Program-made: the position numbers and the translations under genes
Shown here: in pieces, positions 42,861-52,296 of the stretch
Layout of the letters: each line of letters begins with the position of its first letter
Numbering within the stretch: the stretch's first letter is position 1
The notes under the pieces: model-generated
Told to the model about the DNA's origin: nothing
The model's input: the letters and a program-made list of their open reading frames with translations, nothing else
Databases searched by the model: none
Assembly: GCF_000732195.1 (NCBI RefSeq)
Contig: NZ_JNNU01000010.1
Location: forward strand, 124,001-188,000
Length of the DNA stretch: 64,000 nt
Origin: Neorhizobium vignae
GTDB lineage: Bacteria > Pseudomonadota > Alphaproteobacteria > Rhizobiales > Rhizobiaceae
Reading direction: 5' to 3'

Positions 42861-43948
42861 TCTCCGTCATATTGCCCGTCTACAACGGCGAACCCTATCT
42901 CGCTGCCGCGGTCGAGAGCATCCTGCGGCAGGACTACAGGCGCCTTGAGATCGTCGCCATCGATGATGGCTCGAACGACCACTCGCTAGATATTTTGCAG
43001 CGATATCAGAAGCTTGACGATCGCGTTCGGATCGTTTCGCGCGAAAACCGCGGGCTGATCGCGACCTTGAACGAGGGCATTGCCCTGGCCAGAGGTGACC
43101 TGATCGCCCGAATGGACGCGGACGATATCTCCTATCCAACCCGCTTTTCCCGTCAAATCGCTCTCTTTGACCAGCAGCCCCAGCTTGCGATCTGCGGAAC
43201 CGAAGTCGATCGGCTTCTCGGCCGCCGCGTCGTGCGCAGCACGCCAAATCCCATTTACCAGTCGGCAGATTGGCACATATTGTCGCTGTTCTTCACGATC
43301 TTCCTGCATTCGACGGTGATGTACAATCGCAAGATCATTCCCGATGATATGCTGGTTTATGACGCAAGCTATGTCCACGCCGAGGACTTCGATCTCTTCA
43401 GGCGCATGACCCGTGAGTTTCCGGCGGCGATGATCGATGAGAGCCTGATCGCCTACCGTATCCACAGCGACAGCGTTACCAACAAGCACAGGCGGCAAAT
43501 GCGCCGAACCCATCTGAAGATCGTCGCCGAGAACCTCGAACGGCAGGCTCTTAGCCACGATCCCGAAGCTCTTCTCGCCATCGGCGCAGCCGTTACGCCG
43601 GATACGGTGCGCCGAGCCGCCGATTGCATGCTCGCGATCGAAGGAAAGGTCGCCGAGCAAGTGGGTGCGAGCGCCCGCAGCTACGCGGAAGGAGCCCTGT
43701 GCTTCTTCTATTTCCTCTACCAATTCATTGCTGACGAACAACGTCCGGAGCTGACCCACGCGTTTCTTAAGCGAACGGGAAAATGGGATGTCATCCGGCG
43801 CCGGGAACGCTACGGCCTCCGAGCCGCGGTCGCTGCGCCCTGGCTGAGCCGCATGTCGGAAGAGGCGATCCGGAGGCTCGATGGGGTGGCACGATATTAT
43901 CAATCGGTACCGGCCAAGACGGTGTTACCGCTTCGAGGGCTCGCCTGA
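42845..43948 (+). CDS. GT2-family glycosyltransferase (first)
   Basis: A 367-residue inverting glycosyltransferase. The GT-A signatures are SVILPVYNGEPYLAAAVESIL (residues 6-27), VAIDDGSNDHSLDIL (about 39-53) and the metal-binding DAD in RMDADDISYPTRFSR (about residue 96-98). Near residue 185 is EDFDLFRRM, the acceptor-side Asp region. The C-terminal third is less conserved. A ribosome site lies inside the upstream gene. It overlaps the acyltransferase by 16 bases and meets the second GT2 gene at TGATG. Donor and acceptor sugars are unknown. Confidence 0.92.
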   Translation: MSSPLISVILPVYNGEPYLAAAVESILRQDYRRLEIVAIDDGSNDHSLDILQRYQKLDDRVRIVSRENRGLIATLNEGIALARGDLIARMDADDISYPTRFSRQIALFDQQPQLAICGTEVDRLLGRRVVRSTPNPIYQSADWHILSLFFTIFLHSTVMYNRKIIPDDMLVYDASYVHAEDFDLFRRMTREFPAAMIDESLIAYRIHSDSVTNKHRRQMRRTHLKIVAENLERQALSHDPEALLAIGAAVTPDTVRRAADCMLAIEGKVAEQVGASARSYAEGALCFFYFLYQFIADEQRPELTHAFLKRTGKWDVIRRRERYGLRAAVAAPWLSRMSEEAIRRLDGVARYYQSVPAKTVLPLRGLA

Positions 43949-44967
43949 TGTCCGGGGAGCACAAGCAGGCCCTGCACGCCAGTCCCCCCTTGTCTCCTGA
44001 GGGGCGTCACCCCATTGATGCGAGCTTCATCGTCTGCACGCGGAACAGGGCAGCCGCGCTCGAGGCATGTATCCGCTCGATCGAAACCGCCTGTAAAGCC
44101 TGTTCCTTAAGCTGCGAACTGGTGGTGGTCGACAATGGATCCACCGACGATACAGCCGCGCGTTTATCCCACATCACGGCGAAATCCGCTGTCCCCGTCA
44201 GATGGATGGTGGAGCCGCGGCCGGGCCTGGCTGCCGCGCGCAATACGGGAATGGAGCGGGCGCGGGGCAGGATTCTGATCTTTATCGATGATGACTGCGT
44301 CGTCGAGACCTCCTATCTCCAGGATCTGAACCGGCATTATTCGGCCGGTGAGCGATGTATTATCCGGGGTGGTCGCGTCGATCTCGGCAGCCCGCACGAC
44401 CTGCCTTTCACGATCAAGCGGTCGCGATTTCGGGCCCGTTTCACGCCGGATGTTCATCCGGGCGGATTTGTGCTCGGCTGCAACATGACCATGCATCGAG
44501 AAGCCGCGGCCCGCATCGGGCGCTTTGACGAACGGTTCGGGGCCGGCGGCCCGTTGCGGTCCGCAGAAGATACGGATTACTTCGTCCGTGCCTATCAACT
44601 CGGCATTCCAATCGAATATGTTCCCGACATGACGGTCCAGCACTTTCACGGCCGAACCACACGCGATGCCATCGAGCGGCTTCACCGGGATTACAGCTTT
44701 GGAAACGGCGGCCTCTACGTCAAGCACGCGTTCAAGGCATCCTGGCTGCTTCGTCATTTCTGCTGGACGACCCGATCGGCCTGGCGCGAACTGTTCGGCG
44801 GCTACCGTTTCGATCCGGAGATTTCCCTGTCCCACCTGACGATCGTGGCCATGAACCTGGTTGGAGCAGCCAAGTTTGCCCTACTAGCCATTCGGTGGCC
44901 AAAACAGACGGATGCCGACACGACCAGCCATCTGCGCCGCCCGCAACGGGAATCGCCGCCATGCTAG
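43948..44967 (+). CDS. GT2-family glycosyltransferase (second)
   Basis: A 339-residue GT2 enzyme. After about 25 residues comes DASFIVCTRNRAAALEACIRSIE, then VVVDNGSTDDTAARLS and PGLAAARNTGMERARGRILIFIDDD (metal-binding DDD at about residue 115). Later, SAEDTDYFVRAYQLG is the ED motif typical of GT2 and VQHFHG a conserved His region. The start overlaps the previous stop at one base (TGATG). Its stop overlaps the ABC exporter start by seven bases. Together with the first GT2 it would build a short oligosaccharide on a lipid or peptide carrier. Confidence 0.92.
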   Translation: MSGEHKQALHASPPLSPEGRHPIDASFIVCTRNRAAALEACIRSIETACKACSLSCELVVVDNGSTDDTAARLSHITAKSAVPVRWMVEPRPGLAAARNTGMERARGRILIFIDDDCVVETSYLQDLNRHYSAGERCIIRGGRVDLGSPHDLPFTIKRSRFRARFTPDVHPGGFVLGCNMTMHREAAARIGRFDERFGAGGPLRSAEDTDYFVRAYQLGIPIEYVPDMTVQHFHGRTTRDAIERLHRDYSFGNGGLYVKHAFKASWLLRHFCWTTRSAWRELFGGYRFDPEISLSHLTIVAMNLVGAAKFALLAIRWPKQTDADTTSHLRRPQRESPPC

Positions 44968-46754
44968 ATTTCCTGACATCGAGTTCTCACCTCATGCGCG
45001 AGGCTCTGGGGAAAAACACCGGCCTGTTGGCAATCGTGGTTATCCTCGGACTGAGCAGCGCGGTGCTCGAGGGCACCGGGATCGGTCTTGTCATCCCGAT
45101 GCTCAGCATCATTGCCGGCGAGAACGATGCTTCGGGAATGGCTGGCCTTTCCGCCGTCTTTCAGCGGGTAGGAACCGGATTGGACGATCAGACCCGGCTG
45201 ATCGTCATCGCGGCCGCCATTCTGGGATTGATCACCGTGAAGAACGTGCTGGCCTTTGCCAACGCGGTGCTCGCCAATTTCATATATGGCAAGGCCGGTC
45301 ATTCGATCCGGCACCGTCTCGCCGACCAGCTTTTGACGATCGGCTACCCGTTCTTCCTGCAGCAAAGCCCGGGCCGGCTTCTGAACATCATCTCCAACGA
45401 GTCCTGGCGGGCCTCGGATGCGGTCCAGACCATCCTTGCCGCGATCGTGAATGCATCAGCGGCCGTTATCCTGCTCGCATTTTTGCTGCTTCTTTCGTGG
45501 CAGATGTCGCTATGCGTCACACTTGGGCTCGTCCTGATCCAAGCCATCCATGCCTTGCTGTCGGCAGGACTGAAGGGCCCGAGCCGCAACGTCACGTCGT
45601 TCAACAGTGAACTTGCCGCCAGGATGCTTCACCTCGTTCACGCCGGGCGCCTGATCCGCGCATTCGGACAGGAGGTGCGTGAAAGAACGATCTTCGACGC
45701 GGCTTCGAATGCCGTGCGGAAGGCGGGCTTCGTTCTCAACAGCCGCCAGGCAGCGCTCCCGCCGCTAACCGAAGTGCTGCATTCCGCCCTCTTTCTGGGG
45801 GTGGTGGTCAGCGCATGGCGGGTCGGGGTCGGGTTCCCGGTGATCGTGGCTTTCGTCGTCCTGCTTTATAGGCTGCAACCGCATGTCCGCGCGCTGCAGA
45901 TGGCCTGGAGCCAGATCCAGGGATGGAGTGGAGCGCTGGAAGAAGTCAGGTGGCTACTGGATACCTCCGACAAACCGGCGCCTCCCCAGGGTAGCCGTTC
46001 GATCCAGGGGCTCCGCCGGCAGATCAAGTTCGACCAGGTAACCTTCAGGTATCCGGGTTCCAGCACGCGGCCCGTGGTCCTGCGGTCGGTAAGCTTCGAC
46101 ATTCGCCAAGGCCGCTCGACCGCAATAATCGGCAGGTCGGGCGCCGGCAAGAGCACGATTGTCAATCTCCTATGCCGATTTGTAGAGCCGGATCAGGGGA
46201 GCATTCTTGTCGACGGCATTCCCCTCGACCAAATCGATCCCGCTGAGTGGCGCCGGCAGATTGCGCTTGCCAGCCAGGATCTTGAACTGGTGGATGGCAC
46301 GATTTTCGAGAACATCGTCTACGGCCACGACACTTCCCTCCCTGAGGCGGAAAGCGCGGCCAGACTTGCCGAAGCGCACGAATTTATCGAGAAGCTGCCT
46401 GACGGATATGAAACTGTCGTCGGTTACCGGGGAGCGAGCCTGTCGGCCGGTCAACGACAGCGGATCGCACTGGCCAGAGCTCTGGTCCGCGATCCGGAAA
46501 TCCTGATCCTGGACGAGGCCACGAATGCCATGGACGGCTTGTCCGAGGCATCGATCGTGGAGACGCTGAAATTAAGAGCCGGGCGCCGCACCACGATCGT
46601 TGTCAGCCATCATCACAGCACCATCTCCTTCTGCGACGAGGTCGTCATTCTCGGTGCCGGCCGCGTCCGCAATCAGACGCCCTTTGCCGAGGTTGCATCC
46701 TTGAGCATGGAACAGCTTTACGAACATGAGACATCGCATGGCAGCCAATCGTGA
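44961..46754 (+). CDS. ABC exporter, fused transmembrane and ATPase domains
   Basis: A 597-residue half-transporter: an N-terminal six-helix transmembrane domain (about 20-325) and a C-terminal ATPase (about 350-580). Walker A is IGRSGAGKSTIVNL (about residue 391), Q-loop IALASQDLELVDGT, signature LSAGQRQRIALAR, Walker B LILDEATNAMD and H-loop VVSHHHS. I used the ATG at 44961 because it overlaps the GT2 gene by seven bases and begins the transmembrane domain; an upstream open frame only shadows that gene. It resembles MsbA/polysaccharide or lipid exporters. It likely moves the glycan or glycolipid made by the three upstream enzymes. It works as a dimer. Confidence 0.92.
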   Translation: MLDFLTSSSHLMREALGKNTGLLAIVVILGLSSAVLEGTGIGLVIPMLSIIAGENDASGMAGLSAVFQRVGTGLDDQTRLIVIAAAILGLITVKNVLAFANAVLANFIYGKAGHSIRHRLADQLLTIGYPFFLQQSPGRLLNIISNESWRASDAVQTILAAIVNASAAVILLAFLLLLSWQMSLCVTLGLVLIQAIHALLSAGLKGPSRNVTSFNSELAARMLHLVHAGRLIRAFGQEVRERTIFDAASNAVRKAGFVLNSRQAALPPLTEVLHSALFLGVVVSAWRVGVGFPVIVAFVVLLYRLQPHVRALQMAWSQIQGWSGALEEVRWLLDTSDKPAPPQGSRSIQGLRRQIKFDQVTFRYPGSSTRPVVLRSVSFDIRQGRSTAIIGRSGAGKSTIVNLLCRFVEPDQGSILVDGIPLDQIDPAEWRRQIALASQDLELVDGTIFENIVYGHDTSLPEAESAARLAEAHEFIEKLPDGYETVVGYRGASLSAGQRQRIALARALVRDPEILILDEATNAMDGLSEASIVETLKLRAGRRTTIVVSHHHSTISFCDEVVILGAGRVRNQTPFAEVASLSMEQLYEHETSHGSQS

Positions 46755-46832
46755 GAATGACGTTTGATCCCGCCGGAACCGCCGCGTTCTCAAGACCAGG
46801 CGCCAAGCGACGATGGGGGTCTGCCCTTAGCC

Positions 46833-48416
46833 TCAGCGAACCGTAACAGCCAACGGCATGATCTCGTCTTCAGCCATCCGCCAGGTGTTGCGGCCGGCCG
46901 ACTTCGCCCGGTAAAGTGCGCGATCTGCGGCCTGAACAAGCGTTTCTCGATCGCCGGCGGCAACTCTTGCAGCCGCTATGCCTATGCTGACCCCGATGCT
47001 GATCGATAGTCCCTTGATCCGGAAGGGTGCGTTCAGGGCCGCTATGCACCGATCGGCAAGGTCGATATCCGCCTGGTTTTCGGTTTTCACGAGGATTGCG
47101 AATTCGTCGCCGCCGAGGCGGGCGACCAGATGTCCGGCTGCGGCCGAGCGCAAGCGCTCGCCGGCAAGCTTCAAGACCTCGTCGCCGGCGGCATGGCCGA
47201 ACGTGTCATTGACCGGCTTGAATCCGTCGAGATCGAGGCAGTAGACGATGACGACGCCCTCGGTCGCTTCAGACTTGAATGCCGCGTCGAGCGCTTTGTA
47301 GAACTGCATACGGTTCGGCAGGCCCGTCAGAACATCGTGATGCGCCAGCCTGTTGGCCTCCGCCTCCGCCAGCACGCGGTCGCTGACGTCCGCGATCGTC
47401 AGCAGAAGCCGTCGATCGCCGCCGTCGTGGAGCAACCGGACATAAATGAGGACGTGGTGTTCCCGGCCCTGCGCCGTTCGCTGGCGCCAGACGGTGCGGG
47501 CTTCGCAGTCGCCATCGAGGTTGCGGAGCCTCCCGGCGAACTCCTCACCCTGGCCTTCGGCGTGCATGTCGAAAACGGCTTTGCCAAGAAGAACCGATCT
47601 GTCGTAGCCATAGAAGTGAAGCGCCGCGTGATTGGCTTCAAGGATCGCAAGGCTGTCCCCGTCACAAAGCAGCATCGGCATCGGGTTGGCATCGAACAGT
47701 TGCCGAAGCCACTCCTCCCGTTGCTTGAGGCTGCTAATGTCTATACGCATCCCGATGGCGCCGCCATCCGGCGTGCGGCGATCGTCATAGCGCAACCATC
47801 GCCCGTCTTTCATTAGCCGCTCCTCCTGGGAAACGGGCTGTCGAAACTTCGCCATGCGCTCGCTGAGCCAGACATCCTGGTCCGGCACCACCTCCTGGAT
47901 GCTGCCGCCTGCAAGGCTGATTTTCAAAATCTCCTCGAACGGAATTCCGGGCGTCAGGTATTCGGCGATATCGGCATAAAGATCGGCGTATTTCTGGTTC
48001 CAAAGGACGTAACGGTCCTTGGCATCGAAGACACAGACCGCCTGCGGCAACATCTCGATGACGTATCGCAGACGAAGATTGGCTTCCCGAGCGGCGAGCC
48101 CGGCGGACTTCTCCTGGCTGCCGACATCGATCCAGACCACGGTGAGCGGCTCGTCCGAGCCGGGACATGGCGAAACTCTGATATTGCAGGTCCGGGTTTG
48201 CCCTGCCCTGTCGCTCAAGAGAACCGACGAACCCTCGGGATTGTCCAGCGGCCACCCCGGCAGAAGATCGGTTATGTCTTTGCCTTGCAAAGTGTCGGCT
48301 GCGCGAAACAGTATTCTTGCCTCGGCATTCGCAAAGGTGACAAAGCCCGCCGCGTTCACAATGAGCGCGGCGAGCGGACAGGATTCCAGGAGGTTCATCA
48401 CTTCCGCACCAAGCAT
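46833..48416 (-). CDS. PAS-PAS-GGDEF diguanylate cyclase
   Basis: A 527-residue cytoplasmic protein. An N-terminal PAS-like segment (about 5-105), a second PAS (about 125-230, QAVCVFDAKDRYVLWNQKY), a third PAS (about 240-350, PMPMLLCDGDSLAILEANHAAL) and a GGDEF domain (about 365-520) with the catalytic LVARLGGDEFAILV motif intact (about residue 433). The product should make cyclic di-GMP, which controls adhesion and polysaccharide export. No EAL domain is present. I chose the ATG at 48416, with GAGGGAG a few bases before it; a GTG 15 bases earlier is an alternative. No membrane segment is seen, and the ligand of the PAS domains is not known. It faces away from the exporter operon. Confidence 0.92.
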   Translation of the reverse strand: MLGAEVMNLLESCPLAALIVNAAGFVTFANAEARILFRAADTLQGKDITDLLPGWPLDNPEGSSVLLSDRAGQTRTCNIRVSPCPGSDEPLTVVWIDVGSQEKSAGLAAREANLRLRYVIEMLPQAVCVFDAKDRYVLWNQKYADLYADIAEYLTPGIPFEEILKISLAGGSIQEVVPDQDVWLSERMAKFRQPVSQEERLMKDGRWLRYDDRRTPDGGAIGMRIDISSLKQREEWLRQLFDANPMPMLLCDGDSLAILEANHAALHFYGYDRSVLLGKAVFDMHAEGQGEEFAGRLRNLDGDCEARTVWRQRTAQGREHHVLIYVRLLHDGGDRRLLLTIADVSDRVLAEAEANRLAHHDVLTGLPNRMQFYKALDAAFKSEATEGVVIVYCLDLDGFKPVNDTFGHAAGDEVLKLAGERLRSAAAGHLVARLGGDEFAILVKTENQADIDLADRCIAALNAPFRIKGLSISIGVSIGIAAARVAAGDRETLVQAADRALYRAKSAGRNTWRMAEDEIMPLAVTVR

Positions 48417-48606
48417 AGCTCCCTCAGGCACGCCGATCTGCCCGGAAAAATCTACGGATGCAGGATAAGCTGCAAGAATGAAATAAATCGCTAAAATTCA
48501 AACGCGCATATAGATGGCGCAGCCTCGCTCTGGCATTCCGACCTCCGAGCGAGGGCCACCGTGCGTTTTGGAGACCAAACCTTTTAGTCCGCACCCGGAT
48601 TTCTCA

Positions 48607-49590
48607 TCACAGGCGACCTCCAAGCTCATCCTCGATATGGACCCGAATGATCTCGTCGAAATTTTTCTCCGCGGTAAAGCCGAGGGCGGTGGCCCGTTTT
48701 GCCTCGAAACCGGGTGCCCAGCCCGCAACCATTCTCATGATCATTTCGTCCGGGACGCGACGAATGAGATTTACCGCCCTGTCGCCCGCCACGCGGCGAA
48801 GCGCATCGATCTGATCGCCGACGGTCGCGCTGACCCCCGGCATGGAAAGATTGCGGTGCGGCCCGACGCTCTCGAGATCCATATTCGCCGCATGGACGAG
48901 GTATCCGACGGCCGAACGAGGCGATGTGTGCCAGTGACGCACGTCATCCGACACGGGCAGGATCGCCTCCTGTCCGATTAACGGCTCCCGCAGAATGTTG
49001 GAGAAGAAGCCGGATGCGGCCTTGTTGGGTTTGCCAGGCCTGATGCACACCGTCGGCAACCGGATGCCGATGCCGTCGAAGAAACCCCGGCGGGTGTAGT
49101 CCGAAAGAAGCAGCTCCGAAATGGCCTTCTGTGTGCCATAGCTGGTGAGCGGCGTCAGATGGAAATCATCGGGAATGGGGAATGGCAGCGGGGCACCCGC
49201 GACAGCGATGGACGACGTGAAGACGACCCGTGGCCTGTAGCCGTCCTCGCCGTTTGCGAGGCGGATCGCATCGAAAAGGTAGCGGGTGCCATCCAGATTG
49301 ACCCGGTAGCCCTTTTCGAAATCGAGTTCTGCCTCCGCCGAGACGATCGCGGCAAGGTGGAAGATCACGTCGGGGCGGGACGCGATAAGCCTCTCGGCCT
49401 CGCCCGGCGTCGAGAGGTCGGCGTCGCTCGTTGCCACGGATCCGGTAAATCCCTCCACACGATCGGGCTTCACAACGTCGACGAGGGTCAGCTTGTCGAT
49501 CGGCCTGCCGAGCACGCCACCCTCCGCGATGAGCCGCGCCGTCAATTTGCGACCCACCATCCCGGCCGCGCCTATGATCAGAATATGCAT
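48607..49590 (-). CDS. denD: D-erythronate dehydrogenase-like NAD-dependent epimerase family protein
   Basis: A 327-residue extended short-chain dehydrogenase. The nucleotide-binding motif is ILIIGAAGMVGRKLTARLI (residues 3-21). The segment VIFHLAAIVSAEAELDFEKGYRVNLDG and the catalytic pair YGTQK (about residue 155) are typical. It resembles DenD, which oxidises D-erythronate to 2-keto-D-erythronate in the degradation of four-carbon sugar acids. The start is the ATG at 49590 with GGGAGG four bases before it. It is divergent from the FAD-linked dehydrogenase, with a palindromic box between them. The D-erythronate specificity is by family similarity, and the other pathway enzymes (OtnC, OtnI) are not seen here. 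Confidence 0.8.
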   Translation of the reverse strand: MHILIIGAAGMVGRKLTARLIAEGGVLGRPIDKLTLVDVVKPDRVEGFTGSVATSDADLSTPGEAERLIASRPDVIFHLAAIVSAEAELDFEKGYRVNLDGTRYLFDAIRLANGEDGYRPRVVFTSSIAVAGAPLPFPIPDDFHLTPLTSYGTQKAISELLLSDYTRRGFFDGIGIRLPTVCIRPGKPNKAASGFFSNILREPLIGQEAILPVSDDVRHWHTSPRSAVGYLVHAANMDLESVGPHRNLSMPGVSATVGDQIDALRRVAGDRAVNLIRRVPDEMIMRMVAGWAPGFEAKRATALGFTAEKNFDEIIRVHIEDELGGRL

Positions 49591-49650
49591 GCGTCCTCCC
49601 GTTTCGACCAAAGCACATGACTGCCCGGATACGCCAAATTTATATTGTAC

Positions 49651-49665
49651 GGTTGTCTGATAACC
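49651..49665. promoter_or_regulatory. Palindromic GntR-type operator between denD and the FAD dehydrogenase
   Basis: GGTTGTCTGATAACC is a near-perfect 15-base palindrome (arms GGTTGTC and GATAACC around a central T, one mismatch). A sequence matching 12 of 15 bases (GGTTGTCAGACATCC) lies upstream of the TRAP operon at 52066-52080. Both lie where the encoded FadR-type GntR regulator could bind. Confidence 0.6.
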
Positions 49666-49769
49666 TTATATGCTTCCGTTGAAAACAGGATAGTTGTGCG
49701 CCGGGACAAGGCGTGGGGCAAAGGAAACTATCCAGCCAGGGAACGGATCATCCGAAGGAACCGCCGAGA

Positions 49770-51215
49770 ATGACGAGCCTGCAAACTGACCCGGCCGGAG
49801 AGCATCGCCTTCTCCTGCGATCGATGCTTGGCGAGGACCTTGTCCTGACCGACATAGATGCGATGGCGCGGTACTGTCGCGATTGGCACGGCGATGTGAC
49901 CAGTGCTGCGGTCGCTGTCCTGAGGCCGCGATCGACGGATGACGTGGTGGCCTGCGTGAAAGGCTGCCGTGACCTCGGCCTCATGATCGTCCCGCAGGGC
50001 GGCAATACAGGCCTCGTGTTGGGCGGCATTCCCGACGCGCCGGAGTGTCAGGTCGTTCTCAGCCTGGAACGAATGAACCGTATCCGCAAGATCGATGTCG
50101 ACGACTTCTCAGCCGTCGTCGAGGCGGGCTGCATCCTGTGGGAGCTGAAAGAGGCGATCGCCGCAGAGGGAATGTTCTTCCCGCTGGCGCTCGGTGCGCA
50201 GGGAAGCTGCCGGATAGGCGGCAATGTCTCGACCAATGCCGGGGGCATCAACGTGCTTCGATACGGCATGACACGCGAACTGGTGCTGGGCCTGGAAGTC
50301 GTGCTGCCGGACGGTACGATTTTCGAAGGTCTCTCGACGCTCCGGAAGGACAATCGCGGCATAGACTTGAAACAGCTCTTCATCGGCGCCGAAGGCACGC
50401 TCGGCATCGTCACCGCCGTGTCGATCAAGCTGACGCCCAATCCCGATCAGGTGGCGACCGCCCTTGTCGGCCTTGCCTCTCTGGAGGACGCAATCACCCT
50501 CTATCGCCGTGCCCGGCGCGACTGCAGCGATTTGATGTCCGCCTTCGAATTCATGCCGCCCCTTGCATTCACGCTCGCGCGGGAAGCCATCCCGGACCTG
50601 CCGCTTCCGATGGCCACCGACTATCCCTGCTATGTTCTCATGGAGGTTTCCGGTTCGGGCCTCGTCGATATCGGCGACCTGATGCAGCGGTTCCTCGAAG
50701 GTGTCATGGAAGACGGAATCGTCCTCGACGGCGCGATCGCCTCATCACAGGCGCAGGCGCGAAACCTGTGGCTGATCCGCGAAGGAATGAACGAAGGCCA
50801 GGCGAAACGTGGTGTCCACATGCGCAGCGACGTTTCGGTTCCGCTCTCCAAGGTGCCCGCCTTTGTCGCCGAGGCCGAAAAGGCGATCCACGAGGCGCTG
50901 CCCGACTGCGTTTGCGTCTCCTACGGTCATGTCGGCGACGGGAATGTCCATCTCAACGTCCTGCCATCCGCGGAACTGCCCCATGAGCAGCGGCTCGAAA
51001 GGATCTATCAGTCCAAGACCATCCTGAACCAGGTGCTTGACCGCTTCCAGGGAAGCCTCAGCGCCGAACACGGCATCGGCCGCCTCAAGCGGGCGGATTT
51101 CGATGCACGCCTTCCGGAAACCAAGCGCCGGATGCTGACGGCTATCAAGAACGCAATCGATCCCGACATGATGATGAACCCGGGCTGCCAGTTGAATTTT
51201 ATTCGGAAGTCATAG
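49770..51215 (+). CDS. FAD-linked 2-hydroxyacid dehydrogenase (GlcD/D-2-hydroxyglutarate dehydrogenase type)
   Basis: A 481-residue flavoprotein of the VAO superfamily. The FAD-binding region has MIVPQGGNTGLVLGGIP (about residue 70-87), SCRIGGNVSTNAGGINVLRYG (about 150) and ELVLGLEVVLPDG. The C-terminal substrate domain has YGHVGDGNVHLNVL and the conserved SAEHGIGRLKRADF motif with its His (about residue 430). It should oxidise a 2-hydroxyacid and pass electrons to the respiratory chain. The start follows a ribosome site (AAGGAA). It is divergent from denD and followed after 28 bases by the GntR regulator. The substrate is probably a sugar-acid intermediate of the same pathway. Confidence 0.88.
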   Translation: MTSLQTDPAGEHRLLLRSMLGEDLVLTDIDAMARYCRDWHGDVTSAAVAVLRPRSTDDVVACVKGCRDLGLMIVPQGGNTGLVLGGIPDAPECQVVLSLERMNRIRKIDVDDFSAVVEAGCILWELKEAIAAEGMFFPLALGAQGSCRIGGNVSTNAGGINVLRYGMTRELVLGLEVVLPDGTIFEGLSTLRKDNRGIDLKQLFIGAEGTLGIVTAVSIKLTPNPDQVATALVGLASLEDAITLYRRARRDCSDLMSAFEFMPPLAFTLAREAIPDLPLPMATDYPCYVLMEVSGSGLVDIGDLMQRFLEGVMEDGIVLDGAIASSQAQARNLWLIREGMNEGQAKRGVHMRSDVSVPLSKVPAFVAEAEKAIHEALPDCVCVSYGHVGDGNVHLNVLPSAELPHEQRLERIYQSKTILNQVLDRFQGSLSAEHGIGRLKRADFDARLPETKRRMLTAIKNAIDPDMMMNPGCQLNFIRKS

Positions 51216-51243
51216 AAGAGCGTCAGGAGGGAGGGCCGGCGCC

Positions 51244-51960
51244 GTGGTATTGGACTTCAGCCAGATCAGACGAAACGAGCATCTGCCCACACGGATCGCG
51301 TCGCAGATCGGACGCGAGATCAGTGACGGCCGGATCGCGCCCGGCGAGAAGCTGCCGACGGAACACATTCTGGCAAAGACCTTTGGCGTCAGCCGATCGG
51401 TCGTGCGCGAAGCGATCGCGCAGCTTCGCAATGAGGGTCTGGTCGAGACCCGGCAAGGTGTGGGAGCGTTCGCCACCGATTTTGAGCACAGGCAGTCGAT
51501 TCGCATCGAACAGGGCAACCTTGCAGATCACGCGAGTTTTCAGAGCCTGTTTCAGCTCAGGCTGCCCCTCGAGATCGAAGCAGCCGGTCTCGCAGCCACC
51601 AATCACGCCGCCGAAGACCTTGTGAAGCTCGACGAAGCGCTCGAACAGATGACGGGCGGAGAGAAGTGGACCGAGAAAGGCGTCCTCGCCGACCTCGCCT
51701 TCCATCGCCAGATCGCGGCTTCAACGCATAACGAGTACTTCCTGCTATTCCTCGGTTTTATCGCCGAGCGAATTCATCTGGCCATCAATACGGCCAGGGA
51801 GGCAGCCGTGCTGACCGAGATCGTCGAAGTGACGATCGCGGAACATGTCGCAATCCGCGACGCCGTTGCGAGCCGCGATCCCATCCGCGCCCGGGAGGCA
51901 ATGCGCCATCACCTTCACGGTGCGGCAAGCCGTCTCGACCTTCAATTGAAAGTTTACTAA
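51244..51960 (+). CDS. GntR-family (FadR subgroup) transcriptional regulator
   Basis: A 238-residue regulator. The N-terminal winged helix reads RIASQIGREISDGRIAPGEKLPTEHILAKTFGVSRSVVREAIAQL (about residues 18-65), the typical FadR-type sequence. The C-terminal helical effector domain (about 75-225) has the metal-binding Asp/His pattern of the FCD family (LAFHRQIAASTHNEYF and EHVAIRDAV with MRHHLHGAA). Start is GTG with an excellent ribosome site (AGGAGGGAGGG). It probably represses the divergent denD/oxidase genes and the TRAP operon through the shared palindrome. The ligand is unknown, presumably a sugar acid. Confidence 0.92.
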   Translation: MVLDFSQIRRNEHLPTRIASQIGREISDGRIAPGEKLPTEHILAKTFGVSRSVVREAIAQLRNEGLVETRQGVGAFATDFEHRQSIRIEQGNLADHASFQSLFQLRLPLEIEAAGLAATNHAAEDLVKLDEALEQMTGGEKWTEKGVLADLAFHRQIAASTHNEYFLLFLGFIAERIHLAINTAREAAVLTEIVEVTIAEHVAIRDAVASRDPIRAREAMRHHLHGAASRLDLQLKVY

Positions 51961-52059
51961 GCTTCCAGTCAGTCGCCTCGTTAGATCGATCCAGGGGATT
52001 TCCCGAAAGCGGTCAAGGGCCGCTGGACAGCGAGTAAAACTCTCTTTAGAGATACCGCA

Positions 52060-52086
52060 GGTGGAGGTTGTCAGACATCCTGACAA
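52060..52086. promoter_or_regulatory. Candidate GntR-type operator upstream of the TRAP operon
   Basis: GGTTGTCAGACATCC (52066-52080) resembles the operator at 49651-49665, and within the same stretch TTGTCAG (52068-52074) and CTGACAA (52080-52086) form a perfect inverted repeat around a five-base spacer. It lies 210 bases before the TRAP start. The intergenic region 51961-52296 holds no gene that I can support. Confidence 0.55.
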
Positions 52087-52296
52087 TTGAGGGAGCGCGC
52101 GAGAGGCCATTGCGATGGAGGAGAGTCTGATCGCATACCAAATAGGAAGCCGCGTCGTGACGTCCAGCCTACCGCTTGAGCCGCTGATCGATGCAGCGGA
52201 TCATCGGGGCAAACGCCCTGAGCGGAATTTGAAGTTGTGGACAGTGACGAAGACCTTCGCTTGGCGCGGGCTCTTGTAAGAATTAGGGAGGGGAAC

